Below, in pieces: positions 21,451 to 31,575 of a stretch of 64,000 nt of DNA. Location of the stretch: assembly GCA_030847615.1 (NCBI GenBank), contig JAUMIR010000001.1, positions 85,795,501-85,859,500 of the forward strand, in the 5' to 3' direction. The notes under the pieces are model-generated. The model made no database searches and was not told where the DNA came from. It was given only the letters and a program-made list of their open reading frames with translations. How positions within the stretch are numbered: position 1 is the first letter of the stretch; every line of letters starts with the position of its first letter. The DNA is from Gambelia wislizenii. Its lineage: Eukaryota > Chordata > Lepidosauria > Squamata > Crotaphytidae. A program made the translations under genes and the position numbers.

Positions 21451-21905
21451 TAAGAACACAGCTGCGCTGGGCAGGGCATGTGTCTAGGATGGAGGACCAT
21501 CGTCTCCCCAAAATAGTACTCTACGGTGAACTCGCCATGGGTCAGCGTAAGAGGGGCGCTCCAAAAAAGCGATACAAGGACTCCCTGAAACAACTTCTCA
21601 GGCTTGGCCAAATTGATCACCAACAATGGTCCGCCATGGCCTCACATCAGGAGGCATGGAGACGCACTCTCCACAATGCTGCAGCCTTATTTGAAAACTC
21701 ATGCCAAACAAGTCTTGAAGAGAAGCGACAAGGCAGAAAGAATCACAACCCGGTAACATCACCCGAGGAAACCTTCTGCTGTGCTTTCTGCAACCAGTCT
21801 TGTTTATCTCAGATTGGCCTTTTTAGTCATCAGCGCACTTGCAGAAAGCGCGGGATGAGTCCTTCCTGAATCTCCGTTTGCGAAGAAAAAGCCAGAGAGA
21901 TAGAT
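21451..21905 (+). pseudogene. LINE 3' end: RT C terminus with CCHC-type zinc finger
   Basis: Open from the methionine at 21480 to the stop at 21867-21869. The segment before it (from 21451, VRTQLRWAGHVSRMEDH) is in the same frame. GQRKRGAPKKRYKDSLKQ is the basic motif that follows the RT domain in RTE-like and related LINEs. At the C terminus, CAFCNQSCLSQIGLFSHQRT, with a further Cys after it, is a zinc finger of C-x2-C...H-x3-C type. A short tail follows (agagagatagattaaaa). 5' truncated, so no RT core. Antisense copies lie at 41300-41540 and 42272-42720, and an RT piece of apparently the same family at 63735-64000. Exact clade not determined. Confidence 0.75.
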
Positions 21906-22059
21906 TAAAATAGCTCATCTAGCTTTGACATTCTGAACCTAAACTTTTTGGAGGAAGGTCACTATATGTTATTCTGCCATTGGCCTCTAAATGGCCTGGC
22001 CTACAGTCCACACGGGAGCTTCCTGTACTGGGTTGTTCACACAGTACATTCAGCATAGC

Positions 22060-22795
22060 TACAGTATGTTAGGATGGGAGAGACCTGGCTGAATGAGACT
22101 ACGTGCGAAAGGGATCTAGGAGTCCTAGTAGACCACAAGTTGAACATGAGCCAACAGTGTGATGCGGCAGCTAAAAAGGCCAATGCGATTTTGGGCTGTA
22201 GCAATAGAAGTATAGTGTCTAGATCAAGGGAAGTAATAGTGCCACTCTATTCTGCCTTGGTCATACCTCACTTAGAATACTGTGTCCAGTTCTGGGCACT
22301 ACAATTCAAAAAGGATATTGACAAATTGGAGCGTGTGCAGAGAAGGGCAACTAAAATGGTGAAAGGTCTGGAAACGATGCCTTATGAGGAGAGACTTAGG
22401 GAGCTGGGTATGTTTAGCCTGGAAAAAAGACGGTTAAGAGGCGATATGATAGCCCTGTTTAAGTATTTGAGGGGATGTCACGCTGAGGATGGAGCAGGCT
22501 TGTTTTCTGCTGCTCCAGAGACTGGAACACGGAGCAATGGATGCAAGCTCCAGGAGCAGAGATTCCACCTCAACACGAGGAGGAACTTTTTGACAGTAAC
22601 AGCTGTTCGGCAGTGGAACACGCTCCCTCGGAGCGTGGTGGGGTCTCCTTCCTTGGAGGTCTTTAAACAGAGGCTGGATTGCCATCTCTCAGGGATGCTT
22701 TGATCAAGATTTCCTGCGTGGCAGGGGGGTTGGAGTGGATGGCCCTCGTGGTCTCTTCCAACTCTGCAATTCTATGATTCTATGATTCTATACAG
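22060..22795 (+). mobile_element. CR1 LINE 3' end, sense, young-looking
   Basis: Contains the ORF2 C-terminal part (22074-22703), then a short 3' untranslated region with gtctcttccaactctgcaat, and ends in two or more ATTCTATG repeats (22771-22790). These 8-bp repeats are the diagnostic CR1 3' terminus. 5' truncation, as usual for CR1, removed the endonuclease and the RT core. Confidence 0.9.
22074..22703 (+). pseudogene. CR1 ORF2 C-terminal fragment, 209 codons uninterrupted
   Basis: RDLGVLVDHKLNMSQQC (from residue 13) is the conserved block after the RT palm. IPHLEYCVQFWA (about 65-76), LERVQRRATKMVKGLE (84-99) and YEERLRELGMFSLEKRRLRG (103-122) are typical CR1 thumb and C-terminal motifs. 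FNTRRNF-like FHLNTRRNFLT and the VRQWNTLP motif close the protein. The stop precedes the 3' untranslated region at the usual place. The ATG is only the first Met after truncation, not the native start. Absence of stops over 630 bp suggests a relatively recent insertion. It cannot polymerise because the catalytic domain is missing. Confidence 0.85.
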
Positions 22796-23358
22796 ATTGT
22801 TGCTCTGCTCACAGGTAGGCCTTTTAACCTGTAGCATTCAACACATGTACACTGATTGGTACTTTGGATGTTGGAGGATTCTTGTATCTGGGGCAAATCA
22901 AGAAGGAACACAGGTACCCATATTCAAATTCATCAATAGGTGTACATACAGTGTGAACACATGTATTGTATAATATACTATAATTACAATATAATCTAAT
23001 ATACAGTATAATCTAATGTAAACCCAAAAAATTTGCAACAGTGGCAGAGGTGCCCTCCAATACCAGCTGGCAAGTGTGCACGGATCTCTGTCTGTTTTGT
23101 GGTGGTAACGGTGGGAACTGAGCCAGCTCTGGGGTTAGAATACTCTGGCTGGAAGGCCGAGTATTCTGGCCAGTGTAGACAAGCCCTAGGCTGGCTCTTG
23201 CATCCCCATACACACCAGCCTCATTATCTCAGTCTTTGCGCTTACTGAAGGTTCTGAAGAAAGGTTTCATTTGTATTTGCCTGAACAGAAGCAGAACTCT
23301 CAAACAGATCAGGACTACTGATAAAACAGGACCCCTGTCACAGAGATAATTTTGGTTA
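22796..23358. other. No gene; one hAT-like terminus
   Basis: Near 23173-23192 the text ggccagtgtagacaagccct resembles the hAT-like right terminus at 40123-40140. No matching left end was found. Otherwise unremarkable. Confidence 0.4.
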
Positions 23359-23359
23359 G

Positions 23360-23472
23360 TTTTGTTTTGTTATGTCATGCTTTTTTCAGAACAGGGACTC
23401 AAGGTGGTTTACAATACTGAAACAAGATAAAAACAATCAGCCCATATGGTGTAGTAGTCTGAGTGTTGGGAA
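23360..23472. repeat. L2-like 3' scrap (minus) followed by a SINE head (plus)
   Basis: 23395-23447 reads cagggactcaaggtggttt and then an A-rich stretch, the 3' end of an antisense L2-type LINE. 23448-23472 reads atatggtgtagtagtctgag, the first bases of the MIR-like SINE, after which the match stops. Confidence 0.5.
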
Positions 23473-23758
23473 AGTACTCTGGCAGAACAGGGGGTCCTCT
23501 AAACAATGAAAATACCCCTCATGGAATTCGCTAGGAATCCTACCTGTCTAAACAGGATCCAGAGCCAATCCACACTATTTGGAAGGAGGGGGCCCAAAAC
23601 AGGAAAAACAATGGGGTAAAAGCCTTTGCAGATTTCCCCATACTTTTTCACAAATTGCGAGGCAGGTGTGCATTTTTGCCTGTTTGGACTATTGAACAAT
23701 AACAAACTCAAAGGGCACCACAAAGCTGATTGGCCAGGTGAGAGTGGGGGTGGGACTT

Positions 23759-24043
23759 AGAATCATAGAATCATAGAATTGTAGAGTTGGAAGAGACCAC
23801 GAGGTCCATCCAGTCCAACCCCCTGCCACGCAGGAAATCTTGATCAAAGCATCCCTGACAGATGGCAATCCTGCCTCTGTTTAAAGACCTCCGAGGAAAG
23901 AGACCCCACCACGCTCCGAGGGAGTGCGTTCCACTGCTGAACTTACTGTCAAAAAGTTCCTCCTAATGTTGAGGTGGAATCTCTGTTCCTGGAGCTTGCA
24001 TCCATTGCTCCGTGTTCCAGTCTCTGGAGCAGCAGAAAACAAG
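23759..24043 (-). mobile_element. CR1 LINE 3' end, antisense
   Basis: Starts with two aatcatag repeats, then aattgtagagttggaagag, the complement of the CR1 3' untranslated region. The minus-strand protein contains the FHLNIRRNFLT and GTRSNGCKLQEQ stretches of the copy at 22074-22703 but is frameshifted. It is followed after 28 bp by a (CA)n tract. Confidence 0.9.
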
Positions 24044-24070
24044 CCAATAGTCTTGGGCCAATAGTCAATG

Positions 24071-24071
<1 letters not shown>

Positions 24072-24107
<36 letters not shown>
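24072..24107. repeat. (CA)n microsatellite
   Basis: About 18 uninterrupted CA units. Confidence 0.95.
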
Positions 24108-24110
<3 letters not shown>

Positions 24111-24971
24111 CAAGCTATTAATGCAGGGCAACAAGATTTAAAAAAAATACTAAAGAAGCCATAGCTTCCAATATAATAAGATAATACCATTATACTGATT
24201 ATAGTATTGTTCTAGAAACTTACATGCATAGTTGCATCAAACATGAAGGAATTATGTTGCTTCTGTGTAGTTTGGTTGATCTTTTGCATTACAGCTACAT
24301 GTAATTATGTACAATTCTATGTACAGTTATAATTATGATAGCTTCAATTATTACAGTTGCATATTACAATCTTTGAGTGTATAAACACATGCCCTGCTGA
24401 GACTTCATACCTGAGCCTAAAGACACTTTCATTACAATCATAAAAGTGTTCTCCAAACACATTCTCTGTTTCTTGACACTGGAGCACTGGATAGAACCCC
24501 TCCATGGGGGGAAAAGGTATATAAATTTCCTACCTTGAGTTCTTGGCATTCTCTTCCTGTGATCCCTGAATGCTGTCCCAGATTGCAGTGCCTCAAGAAG
24601 ATTATCCATCACTCCTGTCTTGTCATCCTCTTTATTCACCCTCTTGTTAGCAGGGTAAGCACCCACTGCCACCATGTTGGATTTTGGCCTTAGCAATTGC
24701 TCGCTAAGGTGACATAAAAGGATCAATATCTCTGTTTGCTTTCTTATACAATTGGAAAATCACTCTATCACACCAGTGAACCTTGGGATGACTTTTTTAA
24801 AAAAACAACCTGGTGGTGGTGAAGAACTAATGCGAGTAAATCACTTGCCACCACCATCAGGAATGTGAAGCTTATGGGGGCTCCCGAGGCCAGAAAATCT
24901 GTTTGGACATGTCACTGCTGCTGCGAGATGCCAATACTATGAGGTATTTTAGATTTTTTCCCCCCTCGTGT
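24108..24971. other. No gene recognised
   Basis: A 120-codon minus frame (24364-24726) has no recognisable domain, and I see no splice or repeat context that supports it. Confidence 0.45.
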
Positions 24972-25160
24972 AGGATTCAGATTCATCCTCAGCTGTGGAA
25001 ACCCTCTGGGTGACCCTGGAAAAGTCACATCTTTTCAGCCTCAGAGAATGGCAATGGCATACTTCTTTTGAATAAATCTTGCCAAGAAAACCTTATGATA
25101 AAGTTGCCATAAACTGGAGTTGACTGGAAGTCACATGACAACTAAATAAAAACAGATATA
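24972..25160 (+). mobile_element. MIR-like (CORE) SINE, diverged
   Basis: Retains gggtgaccctggaaaagtcac (core), aatcttgccaagaaaacctt and the end ttgactggaagtcacatgac. The tRNA head is missing or unrecognisable. Confidence 0.7.
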
Positions 25161-25319
25161 AGTAAAAACATATAGGTTATGATTAAAAGATGGTTAGGCA
25201 ATCTAATTAAACTATCTAATTAACTAAAACTAATCTAAAATATGCCCATTAAAAATAACAGTAGAGCACACTGTTGAAAGCCCTTTCATCATAAATTGAT
25301 CAGTTCTCCAAAGCCTGTC

Positions 25320-25618
25320 TAAGGAGATTTTCAGACAGCGTTTAACAGTGCCTACTGCGGGATGAGGTCCCGGGAGAGGAACGGCGCTCTTGCGCAGCAG
25401 GGGGTCATTTTCGGATGCCGCCGTCCCTCTTCCGGGAAGTTGCCCATGCTTAAAATATGGCGCGGCTGCTTCCAAAGCTTCACGGACGTGCAATGAAGGA
25501 TCCTGGAAGAGGGACGGCAGCAGCCGAAAAGGACCCCCTGCCGCGCAAGAGCACCGTTCCTCTCCCGGGACCTCATCCTGCGGTAGGCTCTGTTAAACGC
25601 TGTCTGAAAATCTCCTTA
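25320..25618. mobile_element. GC-rich foldback element, GGAGATTTTCAGAC ends, copy 6
   Basis: The left arm (25323 to about 25434) and right arm (about 25505 to 25615) are reverse complements over about 110 bp with few mismatches. Ends are ggagattttcagac and gtctgaaaatctcc. The arms are rich in CpG (gtcccgggagaggaacggcg), far above the flanks. Bordering triplets are taa and tta, which are not identical, so the target duplication is uncertain. Overlapping frames of 66-87 codons on both strands are consequences of the palindrome. Confidence 0.8.
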
Positions 25619-26417
25619 ATATCAAAGACGTATTGTATTATATTACTATCTCCATGAAATCTCAAGTTTGCAGCTTGGGTGTACTCCCGGATTCAGATTT
25701 GAGTCTGGCTGCTCAGGTTTCAGCAGTGTCCAGGAATGCATTTGCACACCTAAAACCAGTGCGCTAGCTGTGCCCATTCTTTGAGATGTCAGATCTGGCT
25801 ATAGTGGCACATGCCTTGATTACAGCCTGTTTGGATTATTGTAACACACTCTACATGGGTCTGCTTTTGAAAACCATTGGGAAACTTCAGTAGGACCAAA
25901 ATGCTGCTGACTGGGGCTGGTTCTAGGAAGCATATAGCTCCTTTGCTGAAACAGTTGCACTGGATGTGAATGCCTTTCGCAGCAGAATTCAAAATACTGG
26001 TTATGGCCTTTAAAGCCCTACATGGCTTGGGTATAGTCTGTGTGAAAGACTGTATTTCCTTCTATGGGCCTGTACAATTTTTAAGATACCTGCAAGAGGC
26101 TTTTCTCTCAATCCCACCACTATCAAAGACACATTTGATTGGAGAACATGGGAAAGATCTTCCTTGGTGGCTGCTCCCAAGTTGTGGAACTACCTTCCAT
26201 GGGAGGTTTAGTTGGCCTCTTCCCTGTTCTCTTTCTGCTGGCAGGCAAAGACCTTTTTGTTTAAGCAGGCCATTGGTTTCTAGTTTGTTGTAGCAGATAG
26301 AGCTTTTGATAGGGGATCCCATGTCTGTATTTTATTGTTTTAAATGTGTTTTTTAAGCTGTTTTTAACATGTGTTTTTAAACAGAATTGTGGTTTAATTG
26401 ACTTTTAACTTTTGTAC

Positions 26418-26640
26418 CCTAAAGGCCCCAGATCCTGTCTGCTCTTGGAAGCTAAGCAGGGTCAGCCCTGGTTAGTACTTGGATGAGAGACTGCCAATGA
26501 ATACCAGGTGCTCTAGGATATATTTCAGAAGAAGGAACTGGCAAAATCACCTCTGAGTATTCCTAAGAAAACCCTATGAAATTCATGGGGTGGCCACGAG
26601 TCGATAGGCGACTTAAAGGCACATACAGTACACACACACA
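26418..26640 (+). mobile_element. 5S rRNA-derived SINE nested in L2
   Basis: Contains ccccagatcctgtctgctc, ggaagctaagcagggtcag (5S box A region), ttggatgagagactgcc (intermediate element and box C region) and ataccaggtgctctagg, in 5S rRNA order. The 3' body (ggaactggcaaaatcacc, aagaaaaccctatgaaat, cttaaaggcac) resembles the tail of the MIR-like SINE, and it ends in (AC)n. An internal pol III type 1 promoter is implied. It is a retroposon, not a 5S gene. Confidence 0.85.
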
Positions 26641-26711
26641 CACATTTATTTATACTTTGTTTTAAATAGTTGTAAGCTGTCTTGAATCCTGTGCAAAGAG
26701 AAAGGTGGGGT

Positions 26712-26734
26712 ATTAATTAATTAATTAATTAATT
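26712..26734. repeat. (TTAA)n microsatellite at LINE tail
   Basis: Tandem attaatta units that replace the usual tail of the L2-like element. Confidence 0.85.
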
Positions 26735-26735
26735 G

Positions 26736-26930
26736 CCTACCAATAGAAGGACAACAAAAAGGAAATCAGTCTAGCCTCGCTAAAAAGGGAGTTCAAGACC
26801 CTGGGAACAGGCATCAAAAAAATTCTTTCTGGCATTCCTACCAGATGTGCCTGTGAGAGTACAACATTTCCTGAAGATCTCAGAGCCTAAGCAGGCTCAG
26901 ATGAGTTAGGCAGATAGATGGTCCTTCAGA
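26736..26930 (-). mobile_element. L2-like LINE fragment, antisense
   Basis: Shares the sequence order agaaggacaacaa.., gagttcaagaccctgggaac, ttctttctggcattcc with 49555-49740, an antisense L2 region. Diverged and non-coding. Confidence 0.4.
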
Positions 26931-27475
26931 TATGGGTTTTCTCTCATACTTCTTTGGACCTCTGTGCTCAAAACAGGGAAGTTGGACGGTTAGCACACAC
27001 ACGGATGTACCCCATACACAGGTCTATCTACCCTGTGTGGGCTTTAACACAAGGAGTAAATATAATCAATGAACTATTTTACAGTTAGCAGAATTTCTTT
27101 TTCCCCATAAATCTGTACATTTATGGGTGTTTTGAGCCTTCATAAGAATTAGTGTGAGGAATCTCCCCCATTCAATAAATCTAATTAGTTTTTAATAGGA
27201 ATTTTAGGCAAAAAGCTGTCCAGTGGCATGCAGTCTGAGCAGATAACTTGATTATAAACCTCACAAAAATAAATCACTTTGAAATTGCTTCTAATGTGAA
27301 AAATTGCCCTTGGTTTCAAAAATTATTGCAAAGCTATACTTGGTACTTTGTTCCCTGAAATACAGCTCCACCCATTGTGTGGCTAAGTGCTCTTGCAGAC
27401 TGGAGTTAAACTTAATCCTCATTAACAAGTTCCTAACAGAAAATCCCCATTCTAATTTAAAAATTATCATACAAT
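26931..27475. other. No gene recognised
   Basis: AT-rich sequence. Opposite-strand 77- and 79-codon frames overlap CR1 and have no domain. Confidence 0.45.
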
Positions 27476-27830
27476 CAAGGATCTGGAAAGGACTCCAAGC
27501 ATCTCTAGTACAACCTTCTGCCACTACAGAAATCCACCTCTAACACATCCCAGAGAGGTGGCCATCTCTAACCTCTTTTTACAAACCTCAAATGAAGGAG
27601 AGCCTACTACCATCTGAGAAAGTGTGTTCCATTTTCAAACATCTCTCACTGGCAGGAAGTTCTTCCTAATGTTACTGAACTCCTTTCTTGTAATTTGAAC
27701 CTCTCCTGTCTTCTGGAGCAGCAGAAACAAACTTCCTCGTCTTCTACATGACAGCCCTTCAGATATTTCAAGGTGATTATCACCCCATCTTTCAATCTTC
27801 TCTTTGGGCTAAACATACCCAACTCCTTTC
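27476..27830 (-). mobile_element. CR1 LINE 3' end, antisense, old
   Basis: Recognisable blocks are atctctagtacaacctt, ggcaggaagttcttcctaatg, cttctggagcagcagaaac and ctttgggctaaacatacccaa, in the order seen in other antisense CR1 copies. Many substitutions; the 3' repeat is no longer exact. Confidence 0.75.
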
Positions 27831-28405
27831 AGACAGAAAACTGAATTTTACTTATATCCATTTGATCTACAGGTTGAACCCCCATATCCACAGGGGATAC
27901 GTTCCCAGGCTTGCTGCAAATACACAAAACCATGTATAATAGTGAACTGCCATAGAATACCATAGAACCATGCTGGAGGACCTAGAAAATGTCTAGAGAG
28001 GACATTTTAGGCATCTTGTGCAACTCTATGGTCAACCTCTAGTAGAAGTTGACCATGGAGTCTCACGAAGGACCTCCTGAAGCCTAGAAAGACCAACTCC
28101 AGCATGACTCTAATAAAATAATGATAAAATTTATTTATATCCCGCCTCTCTACAAAATGCAATTGGGGTGGCTAACAACATTTAAAAATACACATTTAAG
28201 ACCCTCCATCCCACCCACCCCTTAAAATACAATTAAATAATAAATTTTTTTAAACATACTTAATAAGTACTAAAAATAAGAATAAAAAATAAACAGTGGC
28301 TGTTTCGGGATCAGGCTAAATTAGGTTTTTCTTTCTGATGGCCGTGTATATAGATATATATAGATCACGGAAGGCCTGCTGGAAGAGATCTGTCTTAAGA
28401 GCTTT

Positions 28406-28888
28406 TTAAAAGCTATTAAGGGTGGTAATATGACGGATCTCATCCGGCAGGCCGTTCCATAATCTGGGAGCAATAGCCAAAAAGGTCCTCTGGGAGATGG
28501 AAGAGAGCCTAGTTTTTAAAGGTTGTAACAAATTCCTCCCAGAGGACCAGAGTGCATGGGGAGGATTATATGGAAGGAGGTGGTCCTGAAGATAGATTGG
28601 ACCCAAGCCATTTAGGGCTTTAAAGGTGATAACCAACACCTTATACTGGGCCCGGAAACCAATGGGCAGCCAGTGAAGTGATCTTAAGATCGGTGTTATG
28701 TGGTCTCTTCTAGATGTACCCGAGATTAATGTGGCTGCCATATTCTGTACCAGTTGAAGTTTCCGGACCAAGCATGAGGGTAGTCCCATGTAGAGTGCAT
28801 TACAGAAATCAAGATGGGAGGTTACCGGAGCATGTACCATGGTCTCAAGGTCCCCGACTTCCAAGAAAGGGCACAGCTGGTGGATCAA
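28406..28888 (-). pseudogene. L2-like RT C-terminal fragment, 160 codons
   Basis: Motifs: SHLDFCNALYMGLP (residues 23-36), LVQNMAATLISGTSRRDHIT (46-65), ILRSLHWLPIGFRAQYKVLV (67-86), FKALNGLGPIYLQDHL (89-104) and RTFLAIAPRLWNGLPDEIR (133-151). These are the conserved thumb and C-terminal blocks of L2/CR1-group LINEs. Open over 483 bp. The N-terminal side is joined to endonuclease sequence by a deletion, so there is no catalytic centre. Confidence 0.8.
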
Positions 28889-29190
28889 CTAAAGCTGAGC
28901 CGCACCTGATAGATTTGACAAACTAGTCTCAAGTGCGATGTTGAAGTCGCCCAGAACTAACAGTCTGGGCGACTCCAGCAGCAACTCTAAGATCAGTTGT
29001 GTCAGCTCAGTTAGGGAGTCTGTTAGACAATGGGGTAGATGGTATACTAACAGAATCCCTAGACTCTCCCTGGTCTTCAGGCTCAGGTACATACATTCAA
29101 AGTGGACCATTTTCTGGACAGGTATCCTGGTCAAGGTAAGGTCATTTTTATGAACCAGAGCCACTCCAACCCCTTGCCTACTTCCCTTTA
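28889..29190 (-). pseudogene. L2-like APE endonuclease, middle part
   Basis: Minus-strand translation GVGVALVHKNDLTLTRIP continues to RLLVLGDFNI. The LGDFN motif is a hallmark of the APE-type endonuclease catalytic region (its Asp and Asn are conserved catalytic residues). In the intact element this follows the GYSV segment now found at 29641-29660, on the far side of the nested insertion. Confidence 0.75.
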
Positions 29191-29197
29191 CCTGCTC

Positions 29198-29640
29198 AAT
29201 AATAATAATAATAATAATAATTATTATTATTATTATTTATACCCCGCCCCTCTGTTAAAACAATCGGGGCAGCTTACAATAATTAAAATACAATACAAAT
29301 AAAAATCCCAAAACACCACCCACACCCACCCTGCCCCATAAAAAGATATTAAACAAATATAAATTAAAAGCAACTGTCTAAAATCACATTTTAAAACAAT
29401 AAATACAATAAATAGCCAGCAGACTAAAAGAGGCCAGGAGCCCCTGAGCCGGGATCTAATTAGGAAAGGCCTGCCGAAAGAGATCCATCTTTCGTGCTTT
29501 TTTAAAGCTACTCAGGCTTGTAATCTGACGGATCTCATTCAGCAGGTCATTCCACAATTTGGGGGCGATTACCGAAAAGGCCCTCTGGGAGGTTGCAGAC
29601 AGCCTAGATTTTTGTGGCTGAAGCAAATTCCTCCCACTAC
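29198..29640 (-). mobile_element. L2-like 3' end nested inside the endonuclease of another copy
   Basis: Left edge: a palindromic (AAT)n/(ATT)n tract at 29198-29238, then accccgcccctctg and atcggggcagcttacaat, the L2 3' end. The minus strand encodes QKSRLSATSQRAFSVIAPKL, the RT C terminus. It separates GYSV (endonuclease) from VGVALVHKND. Confidence 0.75.
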
Positions 29641-29800
29641 GGAGTATCCGGCTGGGAGGGCCTGTGTCCAAGTTATGGCGCTATCCTCTCCCAGCCAGGT
29701 CTCAGTGAAACAAGCCAGGTCGGTGTCCTCTTCCAAGAGAAGATCATAGTTAATATGGGTCTTGTTTTTTACTGACCTGGCATTGCAAAGGAGCAAGGTA
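29641..29800 (-). pseudogene. L2-like APE endonuclease, N-terminal part
   Basis: LLCNARSVKNKTHINYDLLL, then DLACFTETWLGEDSA and LPAGYSV, are the first conserved blocks of the APE endonuclease domain (N-x-R-S and E-T-W-L with the catalytic Glu). The frame then runs into the nested copy. Confidence 0.75.
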
Positions 29801-30009
29801 AGGTTCTGCAGTATGGCTGGTATGCTCTCTGATCCATTTCAGGGAACGGGGTGAATTGAAGGTGGAATAGCTTTTAAACATGTATCCTGCCTGCCTTTGT
29901 AATAAACTTTCACTCCGTTCCTGCCATACCTTCCATCCCCCTGCACCACCTCAATTCTCACTCCCAGATCACACCTGCCCGCATATACTTGTCCCTTAGA
30001 CCTAAGAAC

Positions 30010-30230
30010 TTCCAGTTCTTAAGGCTTCTGGAGGGAGGGAGGGGGCGTGGAGCCCTGTTGGAAACTCACTCCCTTCTCTGCTGGAGGTCCCAAACAGCAA
30101 AGCACCGTTCTTAAGGCTTCTGGGCAAAGAAGCTAGAGGTCCCAACACAGCAAAGCAGCATTCTTAAAGCTTCTGGGAAAGGGAGAGGGTGTGGAGCCCA
30201 GTTGGAACTCACTCCCTTCCCTGCTGTATG
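30010..30230. repeat. Two-copy direct repeat of about 100 bp
   Basis: The block from gttcttaaggcttctgg through ggagcccwgttggaa, actcactcccttc, ctgctg and cagcaaagca is present twice (from about 30016 and about 30109) with an indel. It lies in the right part of the Tigger-like frame. Confidence 0.7.
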
Positions 30231-30330
30231 GTCTTCCAGATGCCTAGAGAGATTCCCTCCCAACCATGGGTAAGTGAAACTGTGGATACCAATCACATGT
30301 AAATGGGGTGGAGGTGGGGGTCAACCTCTA

Positions 30331-31477
30331 TATTCCTAAATAAAAGATGGATAAATAAAACTGATTCCTGGCCTGAGCATATTAAATTTGTCATACTAAC
30401 TATGGCAATGTTGCTGCTTGTCCTTTCTCCGTGGGTAGAGAACATTAAAAGCCTCAGTCTACATAGTTATATGCACTCATGGATGCTGTTAGTGGGTCAA
30501 TATGTGATTTATTACTGGGACAAACAAACAAACAAACAAAACTCTTCAAGGCCAGTTCCCTTCAGTTGGAGGACCACAGGCTTTCTGCTCTCAGTCAGGA
30601 GTAGAAATAACAGCTTTCACATCTCCCAAGCTCATTTAATAACTCAAAGTCCATAAAGTAAGCTTCACTAAGCAGTCATGACACAAAAGACTATTTGGAG
30701 GGTGCTAACTTCAATGTTTTAGCTGTTCTACACTCTTCCTTTTGCTAAAGCCAGCTGTGTTTACTCACAGGTGTACTTGACCCCTTATCTGTTCTTTGCC
30801 CTGTCCAGGCTGAGTGTCTTTCCCAGGCGGGATAAATCCAGAGTCTGTGTTTGCGTGAAGGCTGGCAGCTTCTTCTTCACACCACTGGCCACACCATCAT
30901 CAACCAAGCTTCCTCACTCTTTCTGTCATCCTGTCTCTCCTACTCCTCACCCCTCTGCTGCACATCCTGCTTTTTGAGTAGCTTCCCCTTTACCCTACCC
31001 CTTCCTCACTCCACCCTCAGAGCTTATATCTAAAGCTAGCAGCTGGTTTTCAGCTTTTTCCCCACAGCTGTCTCACACTGTCCATCAAGCCCTCAGTGTC
31101 TGCTTGCTTCTGGGTGATTCTCTCAGTATGTGTATCCCTGTTACAGCTAGTTGCATTGGACTTACTGAATATACATGTTCATGGAGATAGTCATATATGT
31201 CTGGTTGTCATCCTTATGCCTGCAATCAGACCTTGCCCATCAAGTGTCTGGATAAAAACAGGAGAAAAATAACTGTGGTTCCTCCTAGCCATTTCCTCGT
31301 GCTATTGTCATCTAGACCTCCCCTCTGCTGTGGTAAACAGGTATCTGAGTACCTCCCACAACAAGTGAGAGAGCAGTTGATGGGACCATAGAGCTGGGTT
31401 TTCTCTTATTGCAGTTGAAGAATTATCAACTCTATCAGTCAGAGAATTATCTACTGTATAGGAGAGGTGTAGGCAGC
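30331..31477. other. No gene recognised
   Basis: Short (AAAC)n at 30523-30541 and a pyrimidine-rich stretch at 30870-31020. The 117-codon frame at 30303-30656 has no domain. Confidence 0.45.
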
Positions 31478-31575
31478 CTGGCAGCCTCTGGATGTTTTGC
31501 ACTACAATTCGCAGAATCCCTAGACACTGGCCATGCTCACTAGGGCTGATGGGAAGTGTACCCAAAACACTGGGA
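31478..31575. repeat. MITE-like palindromic repeat
   Basis: gatgttttgcactacaattc and, inverted, gggaagtgtacccaaaacac flank ccatgctcactagggctgat. Member of the 'actacaactcccagaat' family. Confidence 0.5.

Larger units (their letters stand above)
25655..26735 (+). mobile_element. L2-like LINE 3' end, sense, split by a 5S SINE
   Basis: Plus-strand conceptual translation gives LGVLPDSDLSLAAQVSAV and then LITACLDYCNTLYMG, both L2-type RT thumb motifs, with stops and frame shifts. FKALHGLG follows near 26010. The 3' untranslated region is interrupted at 26418 by the 5S SINE and resumes at about 26641 with agttgtaagctgtcttgaa and gggtattaattaa. Old copy. Confidence 0.65.
28108..29820 (-). mobile_element. 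L2-like LINE, antisense, with nested L2 insertion
   Basis: Reading leftwards on the minus strand: endonuclease N terminus (29800-29641), interruption by another L2 3' end (29640-29198), endonuclease continuation (29190-28900), then directly the RT C terminus (28888-28406) and the 3' end (28400-28108, atttatttatatcccgcc). The RT palm is deleted between endonuclease and C terminus. APE-type endonuclease plus this RT thumb is the jockey/L2 arrangement. Confidence 0.75.
27868..30330. mobile_element. Tigger-like TIR element used as a nest (frame)
   Basis: The left end, ta followed by caggttgaacccccatatcc (27870), and the right end gtgggggtcaacctc followed by ta (30328-30330) are inverted. Ends of this kind (cag...acccc...atccacagggg) occur in Tigger-type elements with TA targets. 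Within the frame lie an antisense L2-like LINE (28108-29820) and a duplicated 100-bp block (30010-30230). A related element is at 47052-47647. Assignment of both ends to one insertion is plausible but not proved. Confidence 0.5.
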
